Part shown: piece by piece, positions 17,724-25,432 of the stretch
Position numbering within the stretch: the stretch's first letter is position 1
How the letters are laid out: each line of letters starts with the position of its first letter
DNA from: Pseudomonadota bacterium
GTDB lineage: Bacteria; Pseudomonadota; Alphaproteobacteria; Sphingomonadales; Sphingomonadaceae
Assembly (NCBI GenBank): GCA_023423655.1
Contig: JAFAFE010000002.1
Span: 81,706-145,705, forward strand
DNA: 64,000 bases
Direction of reading: 5' to 3'
Made by a program: the position numbers and the translations under genes
Notes under the pieces: generated by a model
The model's input: the letters and a program-made list of their open reading frames with translations, nothing else
Database searches by the model: none
Told to the model about the DNA's origin: nothing

Positions 17724-19315
17724 TGCATAGCCATATTGACCTGCCCCTTGGGCAGCGGTTTCAAAAGAAGTACGAGCGGCAGCACCACGGCGATCCCTAC
17801 CGTCAGTGCGAAAAATTCATCGTTGAACGCCATCACCAGCGCATCGCGCGTGACCATGCCGTCAATCATGCGATAGGCCGCCGCCAAGCCTTCGGGGCCA
17901 CCGCCATATTGCATCGCCATGCCCTGAACCTGTTCCTGAACCGCTGCGTCATTGGCGGAAATCCCGCTATGCAGTGTCCAGCGATGATATTCCCAGCGTT
18001 GGTCTTGTAACGTCGCAAGCAGCGCCAAACCGATAGAGCCGCCAAGGTTACGCGCGGCGTTGAACAGGCCGGACGCATCGCCCGCCTCGTCCATCCGCAC
18101 CGCACTGATCGCGGCCTGGTTCAAAAACATCATGCCCAGCACCTGCCCGAAACCGCGCAGCAATTGGGAGTCGGTGAAATCGCTCCCCGTTGACCCCGCG
18201 GTGAGCGTGGTGTCGATCCAGCAGGACAAGGCCATGACGATAAAGCCGACCATCACCGCCAGCCGCAAATCGACATAGCGGATCATCAGCGGCACCAGCG
18301 GCATCATCATCAGTGCAGGGATGCCGGAGAGGAACACGACATGGCCCGCCTGCATCGCATTATAGCCTGCAATCGCGGCCAGAAATTGCGGGATGACATA
18401 AGAGGTGCCGTAAAGCACCGCGCCCAATATGAGCGCCAGCACAAATACGGCGGCAAATTCGCGGTTTTTGAGAAGCGCGAGTTTAATCACCGGCTTTTTG
18501 GCGAAAAACTGTCCGGCGGCGAGCAGGATGAAGCCCACAATAGTCATCGCCGTCAACTGCCAGATTAGAGGCGATTCAAACCATTGTTCGCGGTGGCCTT
18601 CTTCCAGCACGAGCGTCAAACCGCCCAAGCCGATCGACATACCCGCAATGCCGAGCCAGTCGGCATCGACCAGCTCGTCGAGCCGCATCTTGTCATTGGG
18701 CAGGCCGACAATGAGCAGGCCCATCAGCGCCAGACAAATCGGCACATTGACGAAAAAGGCGTAATGCCAGCTAAAATTTTCTGTGAGCCAGCCGCCGACC
18801 AGCGGCCCCATCACCGGCCCCAAAATGACCGTTGCGCCGAACACGGCGGTGCCGATCGGCTGTTGCGAGCGCGGTAGCCTTGTCGCGATAATTGTCATCG
18901 CGGTCGGGATCATCGCGCCGCCGGTAAAGCCTTGGCCGATACGCCCGATAATCATCGTGGTGAGATCGGTGGACAGGCCGCAAATCACCGAAAAAACGGT
19001 GAATAGCGCGGCGGCGGCAAGCAGGAAGCGGCGCAAACCGAATACGCGCTCCAGCCAGCCGGTGAGCGGAATGACGACAATTTCCGCGACCAGATAAGCG
19101 GTCGCGACCCATGTTCCTTCCGACGCCGACGCGCCGATTTCGCCTTGAATGGTCGGCAGCGATGCGTTGACAATCGAAATGTCGAGCGTCGCCATGAGCG
19201 AGCCGATAGCGCCCGCCGCGACGCCGAGCCATGCGGTCACATCCGCGCGTTCCTCGGTCGGCTTGGCGGGCGGAGACGCATCCGCCCCCGCCTCCATTGT
19301 GGCGGCCTTGCTCAC
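17720..19315 (-). CDS. emrB: EmrB/QacA-type DHA2 multidrug transporter
   Basis: A 531-residue major facilitator of the DHA2 (14-helix) family. MATLDISIVNASLPTIQGEIG at about residues 41-61 is the D1 motif of the family, and the antiporter motif GPVMGPLVGGWL is present. It exports amphipathic drugs by proton antiport. Both ends overlap neighbours by four bases (HlyD-type adaptor upstream, outer-membrane factor downstream), so the three are one operon. The symbol marks similarity to E. coli EmrB, not proven substrate range. Confidence 0.92.
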   Translation of the reverse strand: MSKAATMEAGADASPPAKPTEERADVTAWLGVAAGAIGSLMATLDISIVNASLPTIQGEIGASASEGTWVATAYLVAEIVVIPLTGWLERVFGLRRFLLAAAALFTVFSVICGLSTDLTTMIIGRIGQGFTGGAMIPTAMTIIATRLPRSQQPIGTAVFGATVILGPVMGPLVGGWLTENFSWHYAFFVNVPICLALMGLLIVGLPNDKMRLDELVDADWLGIAGMSIGLGGLTLVLEEGHREQWFESPLIWQLTAMTIVGFILLAAGQFFAKKPVIKLALLKNREFAAVFVLALILGAVLYGTSYVIPQFLAAIAGYNAMQAGHVVFLSGIPALMMMPLVPLMIRYVDLRLAVMVGFIVMALSCWIDTTLTAGSTGSDFTDSQLLRGFGQVLGMMFLNQAAISAVRMDEAGDASGLFNAARNLGGSIGLALLATLQDQRWEYHRWTLHSGISANDAAVQEQVQGMAMQYGGGPEGLAAAYRMIDGMVTRDALVMAFNDEFFALTVGIAVVLPLVLLLKPLPKGQVNMAMH

Positions 19316-20577
19316 TTGGCCGCTCCCGCTTTACCTTCCTGTTCGCGGCGGATCGCATCGAGCGCGCTTTTGGCGGTGCGGGTATCGACCTTCACTTCCA
19401 ATGACAGCCCGGGGACCAGCACTTTGCGCGATTCCGGGCCAGCATTAAGCTTGATACGGACGGGTACGCGCTGGACGATTTTGGTGAAGTTGCCGGTCGC
19501 ATTTTGCGGCGGGATCAGCGAGAAATTCGCACCTGTTCCCGGTGTGATGCTGTCCACCACGCCCTTGAATTCGACATCGGGCAGCGCATCGACCGAAATG
19601 GTCACCGGCTGTCCGACGCGCATCAAACCGATCTGCGTTTCCTTGAAATTGGCTTCGACATAAAGATTGCCGGTCGGAACAATGGTCATCAGCCGCTGGC
19701 CGGGCTGGACAAATTGGCCGACGCGCACGGTCGAACTCGCAACCTTACCGCCCACCGGCGCGGTGAGGCGCGTGGCATTAAGGTCATTGGCGGCGGCGCG
19801 GCGCTGCACTTCGGCGGCGCGGATTTGCGCGACCGATTGGCCGCTCTGCGATTTGATGGAAGAGATGCGGCGCTGGGCGGCAACGACCGAGGCTTCCTTC
19901 GCCTGCACATCGGCCAAAGCTTTATCGCGATTTGAAATCAACTGGTCGAGCGCCATTTTCGGCTCTGCGCCAGTCGCGACCAGCGGGCGGTAGCGCGCAA
20001 TCTCGCCGTTGAGGAAACTCACATCGCGGCGGGCAGCGGCGACCCCGGCCTGTGCTTGACGCACGCCGGCTTCGGCCTCGCCAATGCTGGACAATGTTGC
20101 TGCTTCGGTGGCGCGGGCGACGTCGATTTGCGCGGCGGCTTGGTCAATGCGCGATTGATAATCGGTGGGGTCGACCTCGACCAGCAAAGAGCCGGGGCTG
20201 ACTTGCTCATTATCGGCGACATTGACGGCCTTCACATAACCGCCCAGCTTGGAGCTTACCGCAACGCCATCGGCGCGCACATAAGCATCGTTGGTCGATT
20301 GCATATAACGGCCGACATTGCGGTAATCGATATAGGCATAACCGCCATAAAGCAGGCCGCCTGCAAGCAGGGTCAACAGGACCGGCGCGAGCCAGGGGCG
20401 CTTTTTGGCGGGGGCATCATCGTCGCTATCATCGCTGTCATCGTCCACATCGAGCGTGGTTTCATCAGCCGGTCCGGCGTCGGTTTCCGAGGTAGTTGCG
20501 GCGGGGGATTTTGCGGGCGCAGCGTCACGGACAGCTTCGGTGTCGTCATGACCGGCGGCGGGCGTTTTGTCGTTCAT
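19312..20577 (-). CDS. emrA: EmrA/HlyD-type periplasmic adaptor
   Basis: A 421-residue membrane fusion protein. A cytosolic tail very rich in Asp, Glu and Ala (residues 1-60) leads into one transmembrane helix (about 65-87), a biotinyl-lipoyl half (SKLGGYVKAVNVADNEQVSPGSLL), a long coiled-coil hairpin, and the second lipoyl half with a beta-barrel (VKVGQFVQPGQ-like). It bridges the EmrB-type pump to the outer-membrane factor. I start at ATG 20577, preceded by AGGGAA at nine bases, rather than the upstream open frame to 20685. It is the first gene of the efflux operon. Confidence 0.92.
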   Translation of the reverse strand: MNDKTPAAGHDDTEAVRDAAPAKSPAATTSETDAGPADETTLDVDDDSDDSDDDAPAKKRPWLAPVLLTLLAGGLLYGGYAYIDYRNVGRYMQSTNDAYVRADGVAVSSKLGGYVKAVNVADNEQVSPGSLLVEVDPTDYQSRIDQAAAQIDVARATEAATLSSIGEAEAGVRQAQAGVAAARRDVSFLNGEIARYRPLVATGAEPKMALDQLISNRDKALADVQAKEASVVAAQRRISSIKSQSGQSVAQIRAAEVQRRAAANDLNATRLTAPVGGKVASSTVRVGQFVQPGQRLMTIVPTGNLYVEANFKETQIGLMRVGQPVTISVDALPDVEFKGVVDSITPGTGANFSLIPPQNATGNFTKIVQRVPVRIKLNAGPESRKVLVPGLSLEVKVDTRTAKSALDAIRREQEGKAGAAK

Positions 20578-20597
20578 AAATTCATATTCCCTGAAAG

Positions 20598-20658
20598 AAC
20601 GAAACGGTATCGTTTTGTTATTCGCGAGCCAGATAAACGCGAGCGTGCGCCCGGTCAA
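20598..20658 (-). promoter_or_regulatory. Efflux operon promoter with palindromic operator
   Basis: On the minus strand TTGACC (20658-20653) and TATCTG (20635-20630) are spaced by 17 bases, a good sigma-70 geometry. Just downstream lies a near-perfect palindrome at 20598-20619 with arms AACGAAACG and CGTTTTGTT around GTAT (one mismatch), typical of TetR-family operators. Binding there would block early elongation into emrA. Confidence 0.6.
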
Positions 20659-21099
20659 GTGTGAATTATGCAACCGCGATTGCATCCGCGCGATAATGCG
20701 GCGCTTCGGCGTTCAACACGGAAACTATGATGGAGTTCCAACCGGTTGGCGTTTTGGATCGATCAGGTTGGTAAGGTTCACGCGGAGGCGCGGAGACGCG
20801 GAGATTATTTGGTGCGGAGGCGCGTTGCTCAATTGAGACGGAGAAATGGGGGGAGTGAAATATATATGGTTCGAGCAGGTTAAACCGCAAAAATTATATC
20901 AACCCCTTCATCCTGAGAGGCCCTTCGCCTATCGAGAAGGGGTGTATCGAAGGGCCGGTTTAAACCTCGGATCCTTCGATACGGCTCTACGAGCCTGCTG
21001 AGGACGAACAGATTTAAATATGTCTGTCCTACGTCCGGTCCTTTTGCCAGCCTTGCCGTGGAATCGGTTTAGCCGTTACGCAACTATCGGGGAAAGGCC
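20659..21099. other. Intergenic region with dispersed repeat, no gene seen
   Basis: Between the efflux promoter and the small open frame at 21100 there is no credible gene. It holds purine-rich GCGGAGGCGCGGAGACGCGGAG-like direct repeats near 20780-20825 and the palindromic element at 20908-21008. Confidence 0.6.
20908..21008. repeat. Palindromic dispersed repeat (TTCATCCTGAG / CTGAGGACGAA type)
   Basis: Inner 10-base arms GTATCGAAGG (20944-20953) and CCTTCGATAC (20973-20982) pair perfectly. Outer ends TTCATCCTGAG and CTGAGGACGAA are imperfect inverted copies. This pattern is a known dispersed intergenic element in sphingomonads and related bacteria. No transposase is linked to it here. Confidence 0.7.
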
Positions 21100-21264
21100 A
21101 TGAATATGCAGGTGAAACCGGTACGGGTCGCCCGAACGGCAGCACTATATATGGGGGTTCGCCAATTTGGCGATTTGCCCGAACTTTGCGAAGTTAAGGG
21201 GGTGTTTTTGGCAGAATTGCGCGAGTTTTATGTTTCGTCAACCAATGCACAACATATTGATTAG
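21100..21264 (+). CDS. Possible 54-residue small protein
   Basis: An open frame of 54 codons starting MNMQVKPVRVARTAALYMG behind GGAAAGGCC. It lies in an otherwise gene-free stretch and is not antisense to any gene. Codon choice is less GC-biased than that of its neighbours (CTA, GTA and TAT codons occur). No family is recognised and it may be spurious. Confidence 0.3.
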   Translation: MNMQVKPVRVARTAALYMGVRQFGDLPELCEVKGVFLAELREFYVSSTNAQHID

Positions 21265-21302
21265 GCCATGCTGCTTGGCGCCTCCTTCCACGCTTGCGGC
21301 GC

Positions 21303-21351
21303 AAAAAAAGCCCCGGCCCCATCCTTTCTGGTGAAGGATGATCGCCGGGGC
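21303..21351 (-). terminator. Rho-independent terminator of the MHS transporter gene
   Basis: Read on the minus strand, GCCCCGGC and its partner GCCGGGGC frame an inner six-base stem ATCCTT/AAGGAT, and the hairpin ends in seven T. It is 87 bases past the stop of the transporter gene. Confidence 0.85.
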
Positions 21352-21437
21352 GGGGCCCGAAGGTGGGGGCGTTGGGGGTGCCCCTTCTGGATAGTTACGC
21401 GCCCGGCGGGGTCTGGTCCGCCGGGCGCGGCTTGGTC

Positions 21438-23108
21438 TTAATCGTCGATATTGCGGCGGAAGGTTTCCGGCAGGAAGATGAGGCCGACCACCACGGTCAG
21501 CGCCGCAATCACTATCGGATACCATAGGCCGTAATAGATATTCCCCGTCGCCGCGACCATCGCAAAGGCGATTGTAGGGAGGAAACCGCCAAACCAACCA
21601 TTACCGATATGATAGGGCAAGGACATTGATGTATAACGTATGCGGCTGGGGAAAAGTTCGACCAGCATTGCGGCGATTGGCCCGTAAACCATCGTCACCA
21701 ACAGCACGAGATAGAAGAGCACTGCAACCACCATCGGCTTGTTCATCTGGTCAAGGTCGGCCTTGGCCGGATAGCCCGCCGCCTGGAGCGCACCCTTGAT
21801 TTCGCCTTGGAAGCTCTTGATCGCGGCGGCCCGCGCTTCGCCCGTCACTTGCGACGGATCGGGCGCGGTAAAGCTTTGGTCGCCAATCTTCACCATCGCA
21901 ATGCTGCCCGCAGTAGCTTCGACATTATTATAGCTGATCGCATTTTTGGCGAGGAAGGATTTGGCAATATCGCAACTTTTGCTGTCAAATTTATTGCGGC
22001 CAATCGGATCGAATTGCACCGAACAATCCGCGTCATGGGTCACAATCGTCACAGGCGATGCGGCTTCTGCGCGGGCGAGCGCAGGGTTGGCGGCTTGCGA
22101 CAACATATGGAAGGCGGGGAAATAGGTGAGGGCCGCCAAGGCACAGCCGAACAGGATGATCGGCTTGCGCCCGATCCGGTCCGACAGCCAACCAAAAAAG
22201 ACAAAGAAAGGCGTTGCGAGGGCAAGCGCAATGGCGATCAATATATTGGTCGTCGCGCCATCCACCAGCAACATTTTTTCAAGGAAGAACAAGGCGTAAA
22301 ATTGGCCGGTATACCAAACCACCGCTTGGCCCGCGACCGCGCCGAGCAAGGCGACCAGCACCCATTTGGCGTTTTTCCACTGGCCGAAAGCTTCGGTAAG
22401 CGGGGCTTTCGATGTTTTGCCTTCTTCCTTCATCTTGAGGAAAACGGGGCTTTCGGCAAGCTGCATACGGATCCACATCGAGACACCCAGCAGGATGATC
22501 GACACAAGGAACGGGATACGCCAGCCCCAGTCCTTGAATGCTTCCTCACCGACCAGCGTGCGCGTGCCGATGACCACCAGAAGCGCTGCAAACAGGCCGA
22601 GCGTTGCGGTCGTCTGGATGAAGCTGGTGTAAAGGCCGCGCTTATTATTGGGCGCATGTTCGGCCACATAAGTTGCCGCCCCGCCATATTCGCCGCCCAA
22701 GGCAAGGCCCTGGATAATACGCATAAGAACGAGGAGGATCGGCGCTGCGACGCCTATCGAGGCATAAGAGGGGAGGAGGCCGACCACAAAGGTCGAAAGC
22801 CCCATCAGCCCCATCGTTACGAGGAAGGTATTCTTGCGCCCGACAAGATCGCCGATGCGCCCGAACACCAATGCGCCAAAGGGCCGCACGGCAAAGCCTG
22901 CCGCGAAAGCACCAAGCGCCAGAATGAAGCCGGTGGTTTCATTGACGCCCGAAAAAAACTGGGCGGTGATAATTACGGCCAAAAGCCCGTAAAGGTAGAA
23001 ATCATACCATTCAAAAACCGTACCCAGCGACGAGGCGGTAATCACAAGCTTTTCGCTTTGTGTCGCCTCGTGATGCTTGGGCAGGCCGTCATCATGTACG
23101 GTAGCCAT
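21438..23108 (-). CDS. MHS-family MFS transporter with a large loop insertion
   Basis: A 556-residue member of the metabolite:H+ symporter branch of the major facilitators (ProP/ShiA-like). SLGTVFEWYDFYLYG at about residues 27-41 and GRIGDLVGRKNTFL are the usual signatures, and GGEYGGAATYVAEHAP marks helix 5. Between two late helices there is an insertion of about 115 residues (roughly 340-455) that is hydrophilic, contains two cysteines and should face the periplasm. Substrate is unknown, probably an organic acid. A DcaP-like porin gene lies 51 bases upstream on the same strand and the pair may serve one substrate. Confidence 0.9.
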   Translation of the reverse strand: MATVHDDGLPKHHEATQSEKLVITASSLGTVFEWYDFYLYGLLAVIITAQFFSGVNETTGFILALGAFAAGFAVRPFGALVFGRIGDLVGRKNTFLVTMGLMGLSTFVVGLLPSYASIGVAAPILLVLMRIIQGLALGGEYGGAATYVAEHAPNNKRGLYTSFIQTTATLGLFAALLVVIGTRTLVGEEAFKDWGWRIPFLVSIILLGVSMWIRMQLAESPVFLKMKEEGKTSKAPLTEAFGQWKNAKWVLVALLGAVAGQAVVWYTGQFYALFFLEKMLLVDGATTNILIAIALALATPFFVFFGWLSDRIGRKPIILFGCALAALTYFPAFHMLSQAANPALARAEAASPVTIVTHDADCSVQFDPIGRNKFDSKSCDIAKSFLAKNAISYNNVEATAGSIAMVKIGDQSFTAPDPSQVTGEARAAAIKSFQGEIKGALQAAGYPAKADLDQMNKPMVVAVLFYLVLLVTMVYGPIAAMLVELFPSRIRYTSMSLPYHIGNGWFGGFLPTIAFAMVAATGNIYYGLWYPIVIAALTVVVGLIFLPETFRRNIDD

Positions 23109-23159
23109 GCACGCTCTCCTGTTGTTAAGGCCCGATATACGCGGCCTGTTGCTTATGGG

Positions 23160-24590
23160 TTAGAAATTATATTTGGCGGCAAATTCGAGCCGGTTGAGCT
23201 GGCCGCTCAAACCGTTGACGAGGACGCGCTCGCCGTGGCGATATTCGACGCCAAGGTCGATGCTGGGGACCGGCGACCAGAACAGGTTGCCCGCAACGCT
23301 CCACGCTTCCTTGTTGAAGGCGTTGAAATAGCCCGCAGCGAAATCGTCAGGATAATAAGCCTTTTGGTAACTCGCCATGAGGTTGGAGCGCAGCGTCGGC
23401 GTCCAGCCCAGCCGCACCGCACCGAAGGCGGCGAGATTATCGACCTTGTGGAGCTTACCGGTTGCAGGCACCCAGATCGCATCGGGCGCGAAATTGAGAC
23501 CGACATAGCGGCCGATGCCGCTGCCATAAGTGGCCATGAAGCGCACATCATAGCGTTTGTCGGCGTCGAGATAGATTTTGCCGCCAAGGCTTGCGCCATA
23601 AGCGGTGCTGCTGTCACCCAAAGCTCCGTCATCGACCGACAGGCGACGCACAAGGCCTGCGAGCGACAATTCGCCAAATGCGGCATTATGCTGCAACCGC
23701 GCGGCAAAATCGGGGAGGCTGTCATCGTCATTTTCGACCAAGGCGGGGCTGGCATTAGTGGACGACGCCGTTTCGGCATTTTCGACCGACAGATGGAGCG
23801 TGGTCGCTTTGCTGTTGAACGGAATCGAATAGCGCACCAGCGGCTGGCGCGAAAAGACCGTGCCTTCGGTTGTGCCGACAAAATCGGTCGATTCCGGCAG
23901 AGCGCCGACATATTGGAAGGTCGACCAATCCTGACCCACGGTCAGATTATCAAGCTGCACAAAGGCACGGCGCAGCGCGAGATTATAGCCGTTGGTGGTG
24001 CGTTCCGACCCTTGGGTGCCGGTCGCGGTCTGGAAATCGGTTTCGACATAGCCTTTGACGCTATGCCCCGCAATCTGCGTATCCATGCTGAGCCACAGGC
24101 GGGTTTGCTTGGCGTTGAAATCATTATCGGTGGACTCGCGCGTTCCGCCGACGGGAATGGCTTGCGGCAGATAGAAATCACGGCCCAGCGAATTGCCCGC
24201 CACAGCGCCATCATCCCATCGGCTGAAGGTCGCGGTGGTCTTCAAAAAGCCGCCGATTTTGATGCGGGTTTTGCCATTGCCGACGGTGAAGCCGTCTTGC
24301 GGCGGGGCGGCGGCGAGTGCGGGGGCGGACGTGTTTGCGGGTGCCGGGGCGGGCGCTGTGGCCAGTTCGGCGGTGCGGGCTTCGGCGCGGCTGACGGCGG
24401 CCTTCAACTGGGCGTTTTCGGCGCGGCTGCTTTCCAGTTCGCCCTGCATCGTGCCGAACGCGCGTTCCAATGCTTCGATGCGCGCTTCAAGCTGTTGCTC
24501 CTTGCTGGTTTGCGCAAGCGCGCTGGCGGGGAACAAGGCCAATGCCGCGACCCCGCCCATAAGGCCGTTTTTCAGGATGTTTTTCATCAT
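23160..24590 (-). CDS. DcaP-like outer-membrane porin
   Basis: A 476-residue porin. Start MMKNILKNG at 24590 follows GGGAGAG and gives a clean signal peptide ending SALAQ. A coiled coil follows at about residues 30-75 (LEARIEALERAFGTMQGELE), then an Ala/Pro linker and a beta barrel beginning KTRIKIGGFLKTTATFS and ending YNF, the DcaP arrangement known from Acinetobacter, where trimeric DcaP imports dicarboxylates and related acids. Its gene is divergent from a LuxR-type regulator and upstream of an MHS transporter, which suggests a regulated uptake route for organic acids. Confidence 0.85.
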   Translation of the reverse strand: MMKNILKNGLMGGVAALALFPASALAQTSKEQQLEARIEALERAFGTMQGELESSRAENAQLKAAVSRAEARTAELATAPAPAPANTSAPALAAAPPQDGFTVGNGKTRIKIGGFLKTTATFSRWDDGAVAGNSLGRDFYLPQAIPVGGTRESTDNDFNAKQTRLWLSMDTQIAGHSVKGYVETDFQTATGTQGSERTTNGYNLALRRAFVQLDNLTVGQDWSTFQYVGALPESTDFVGTTEGTVFSRQPLVRYSIPFNSKATTLHLSVENAETASSTNASPALVENDDDSLPDFAARLQHNAAFGELSLAGLVRRLSVDDGALGDSSTAYGASLGGKIYLDADKRYDVRFMATYGSGIGRYVGLNFAPDAIWVPATGKLHKVDNLAAFGAVRLGWTPTLRSNLMASYQKAYYPDDFAAGYFNAFNKEAWSVAGNLFWSPVPSIDLGVEYRHGERVLVNGLSGQLNRLEFAAKYNF

Positions 24591-24697
24591 ATCTCTCTCC
24601 CGTATCGCCGTGGAGCGTGCGCTGGGGGGGAGGCCGCATCCACTTTTCGAGACAGGCAGCATCGGTCGAAAGGCCGCATAATAACAGCCGGACATAG

Positions 24698-24715
24698 GTC
24701 GTAGGCGCTTACGAC
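24698..24715. promoter_or_regulatory. Dyad between porin and response-regulator genes
   Basis: Arms GTCGTA and TACGAC flank six bases in the 209-base divergent spacer, followed by TTAGGTAGGGGG. A LuxR-type dimer such as the adjacent regulator could bind here. The binding itself is inference. Confidence 0.35.
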
Positions 24716-24799
24716 TTAGGTAGGGGGTGCGGACGAACGCGCGGCGGCATAATTTATAGGGGACGCTTTGTAACAAAAGCCTTATATCTGGACATCCAT

Positions 24800-25432
24800 A
24801 TGACCGACACGATCCTCATTGCGGACGACCACCCCTTGTTCCGGCAGGCGATTGCGCTTGCGGTCGGACGGGTGCGGCCCGATGCGCTGATTGTCGAGGC
24901 GGGGACGCTGGCGGCGGCGGCCCGCTCGGCAGTCGAGGCGGCGGATTTAAAGCTCATCCTGCTCGATCTTAAAATGCCGGGCGCGGTCGGCTATTCGGGC
25001 ATTGCGATGCTCCATGCCGAGCGGCCTTCGGTGCCGATTCTGGTTGTCTCCAGCGTCGAAGGCCATGCCGCTGCCGACGAAGTGCGCGCGTTCGGCGCGA
25101 TCGGGTTCCTGCGCAAGGACAGCGATCTGGCGACCATTGAAGCCGCGATTGCCGCCGCGCTGTCGGGGGCCGCGCTCGCACCGCAACAGGCGGACGAGGA
25201 TGCGCCGCTGGAAACCATCCGGCGGGAAGTGGCGGGCCTCACGCCGATGCAGCTTAAAGTGCTGCTCGCGGTGCTGGACGGCCAGCTTAACAAGCAGATT
25301 GCGCACAGCCTTGGCATTAGCGAGGCGACGGTCAAGGCCCATATGACCGCGATCATGCGCAAGCTGGACGTGCGCAACCGCACACAGGCGGCGCTGGTCG
25401 CGCGCTCTTTAGGGCTGGATTTGCGCCACTGA
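24800..25432 (+). CDS. LuxR-family response regulator, CrbR-like
   Basis: A 210-residue NarL/FixJ-type regulator. The receiver domain (residues 1-120) has the acidic pair D9/D10, the phospho-acceptor D56 (LILLDLKMPG) and the conserved Lys in LRKDS. The C-terminal LuxR helix-turn-helix (about 145-205) reads LTPMQLKVLLAVLDGQLNKQIAHSLGISEATVKAHM. It converges on, and overlaps by 24 bases, the gene for an SLC5-linked hybrid kinase. This pairing matches the CrbS/CrbR acetate-switch system known from Vibrio and Pseudomonas, so it is the likely partner regulator. Confidence 0.9.
   Translation: MTDTILIADDHPLFRQAIALAVGRVRPDALIVEAGTLAAAARSAVEAADLKLILLDLKMPGAVGYSGIAMLHAERPSVPILVVSSVEGHAAADEVRAFGAIGFLRKDSDLATIEAAIAAALSGAALAPQQADEDAPLETIRREVAGLTPMQLKVLLAVLDGQLNKQIAHSLGISEATVKAHMTAIMRKLDVRNRTQAALVARSLGLDLRH

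Noticed and set aside
21807..24704. 965-codon open frame on the plus strand
   Set aside because: It runs antisense through both the MHS transporter and the porin genes, which have clear family motifs and signal sequences. The antisense product has no recognisable domain.
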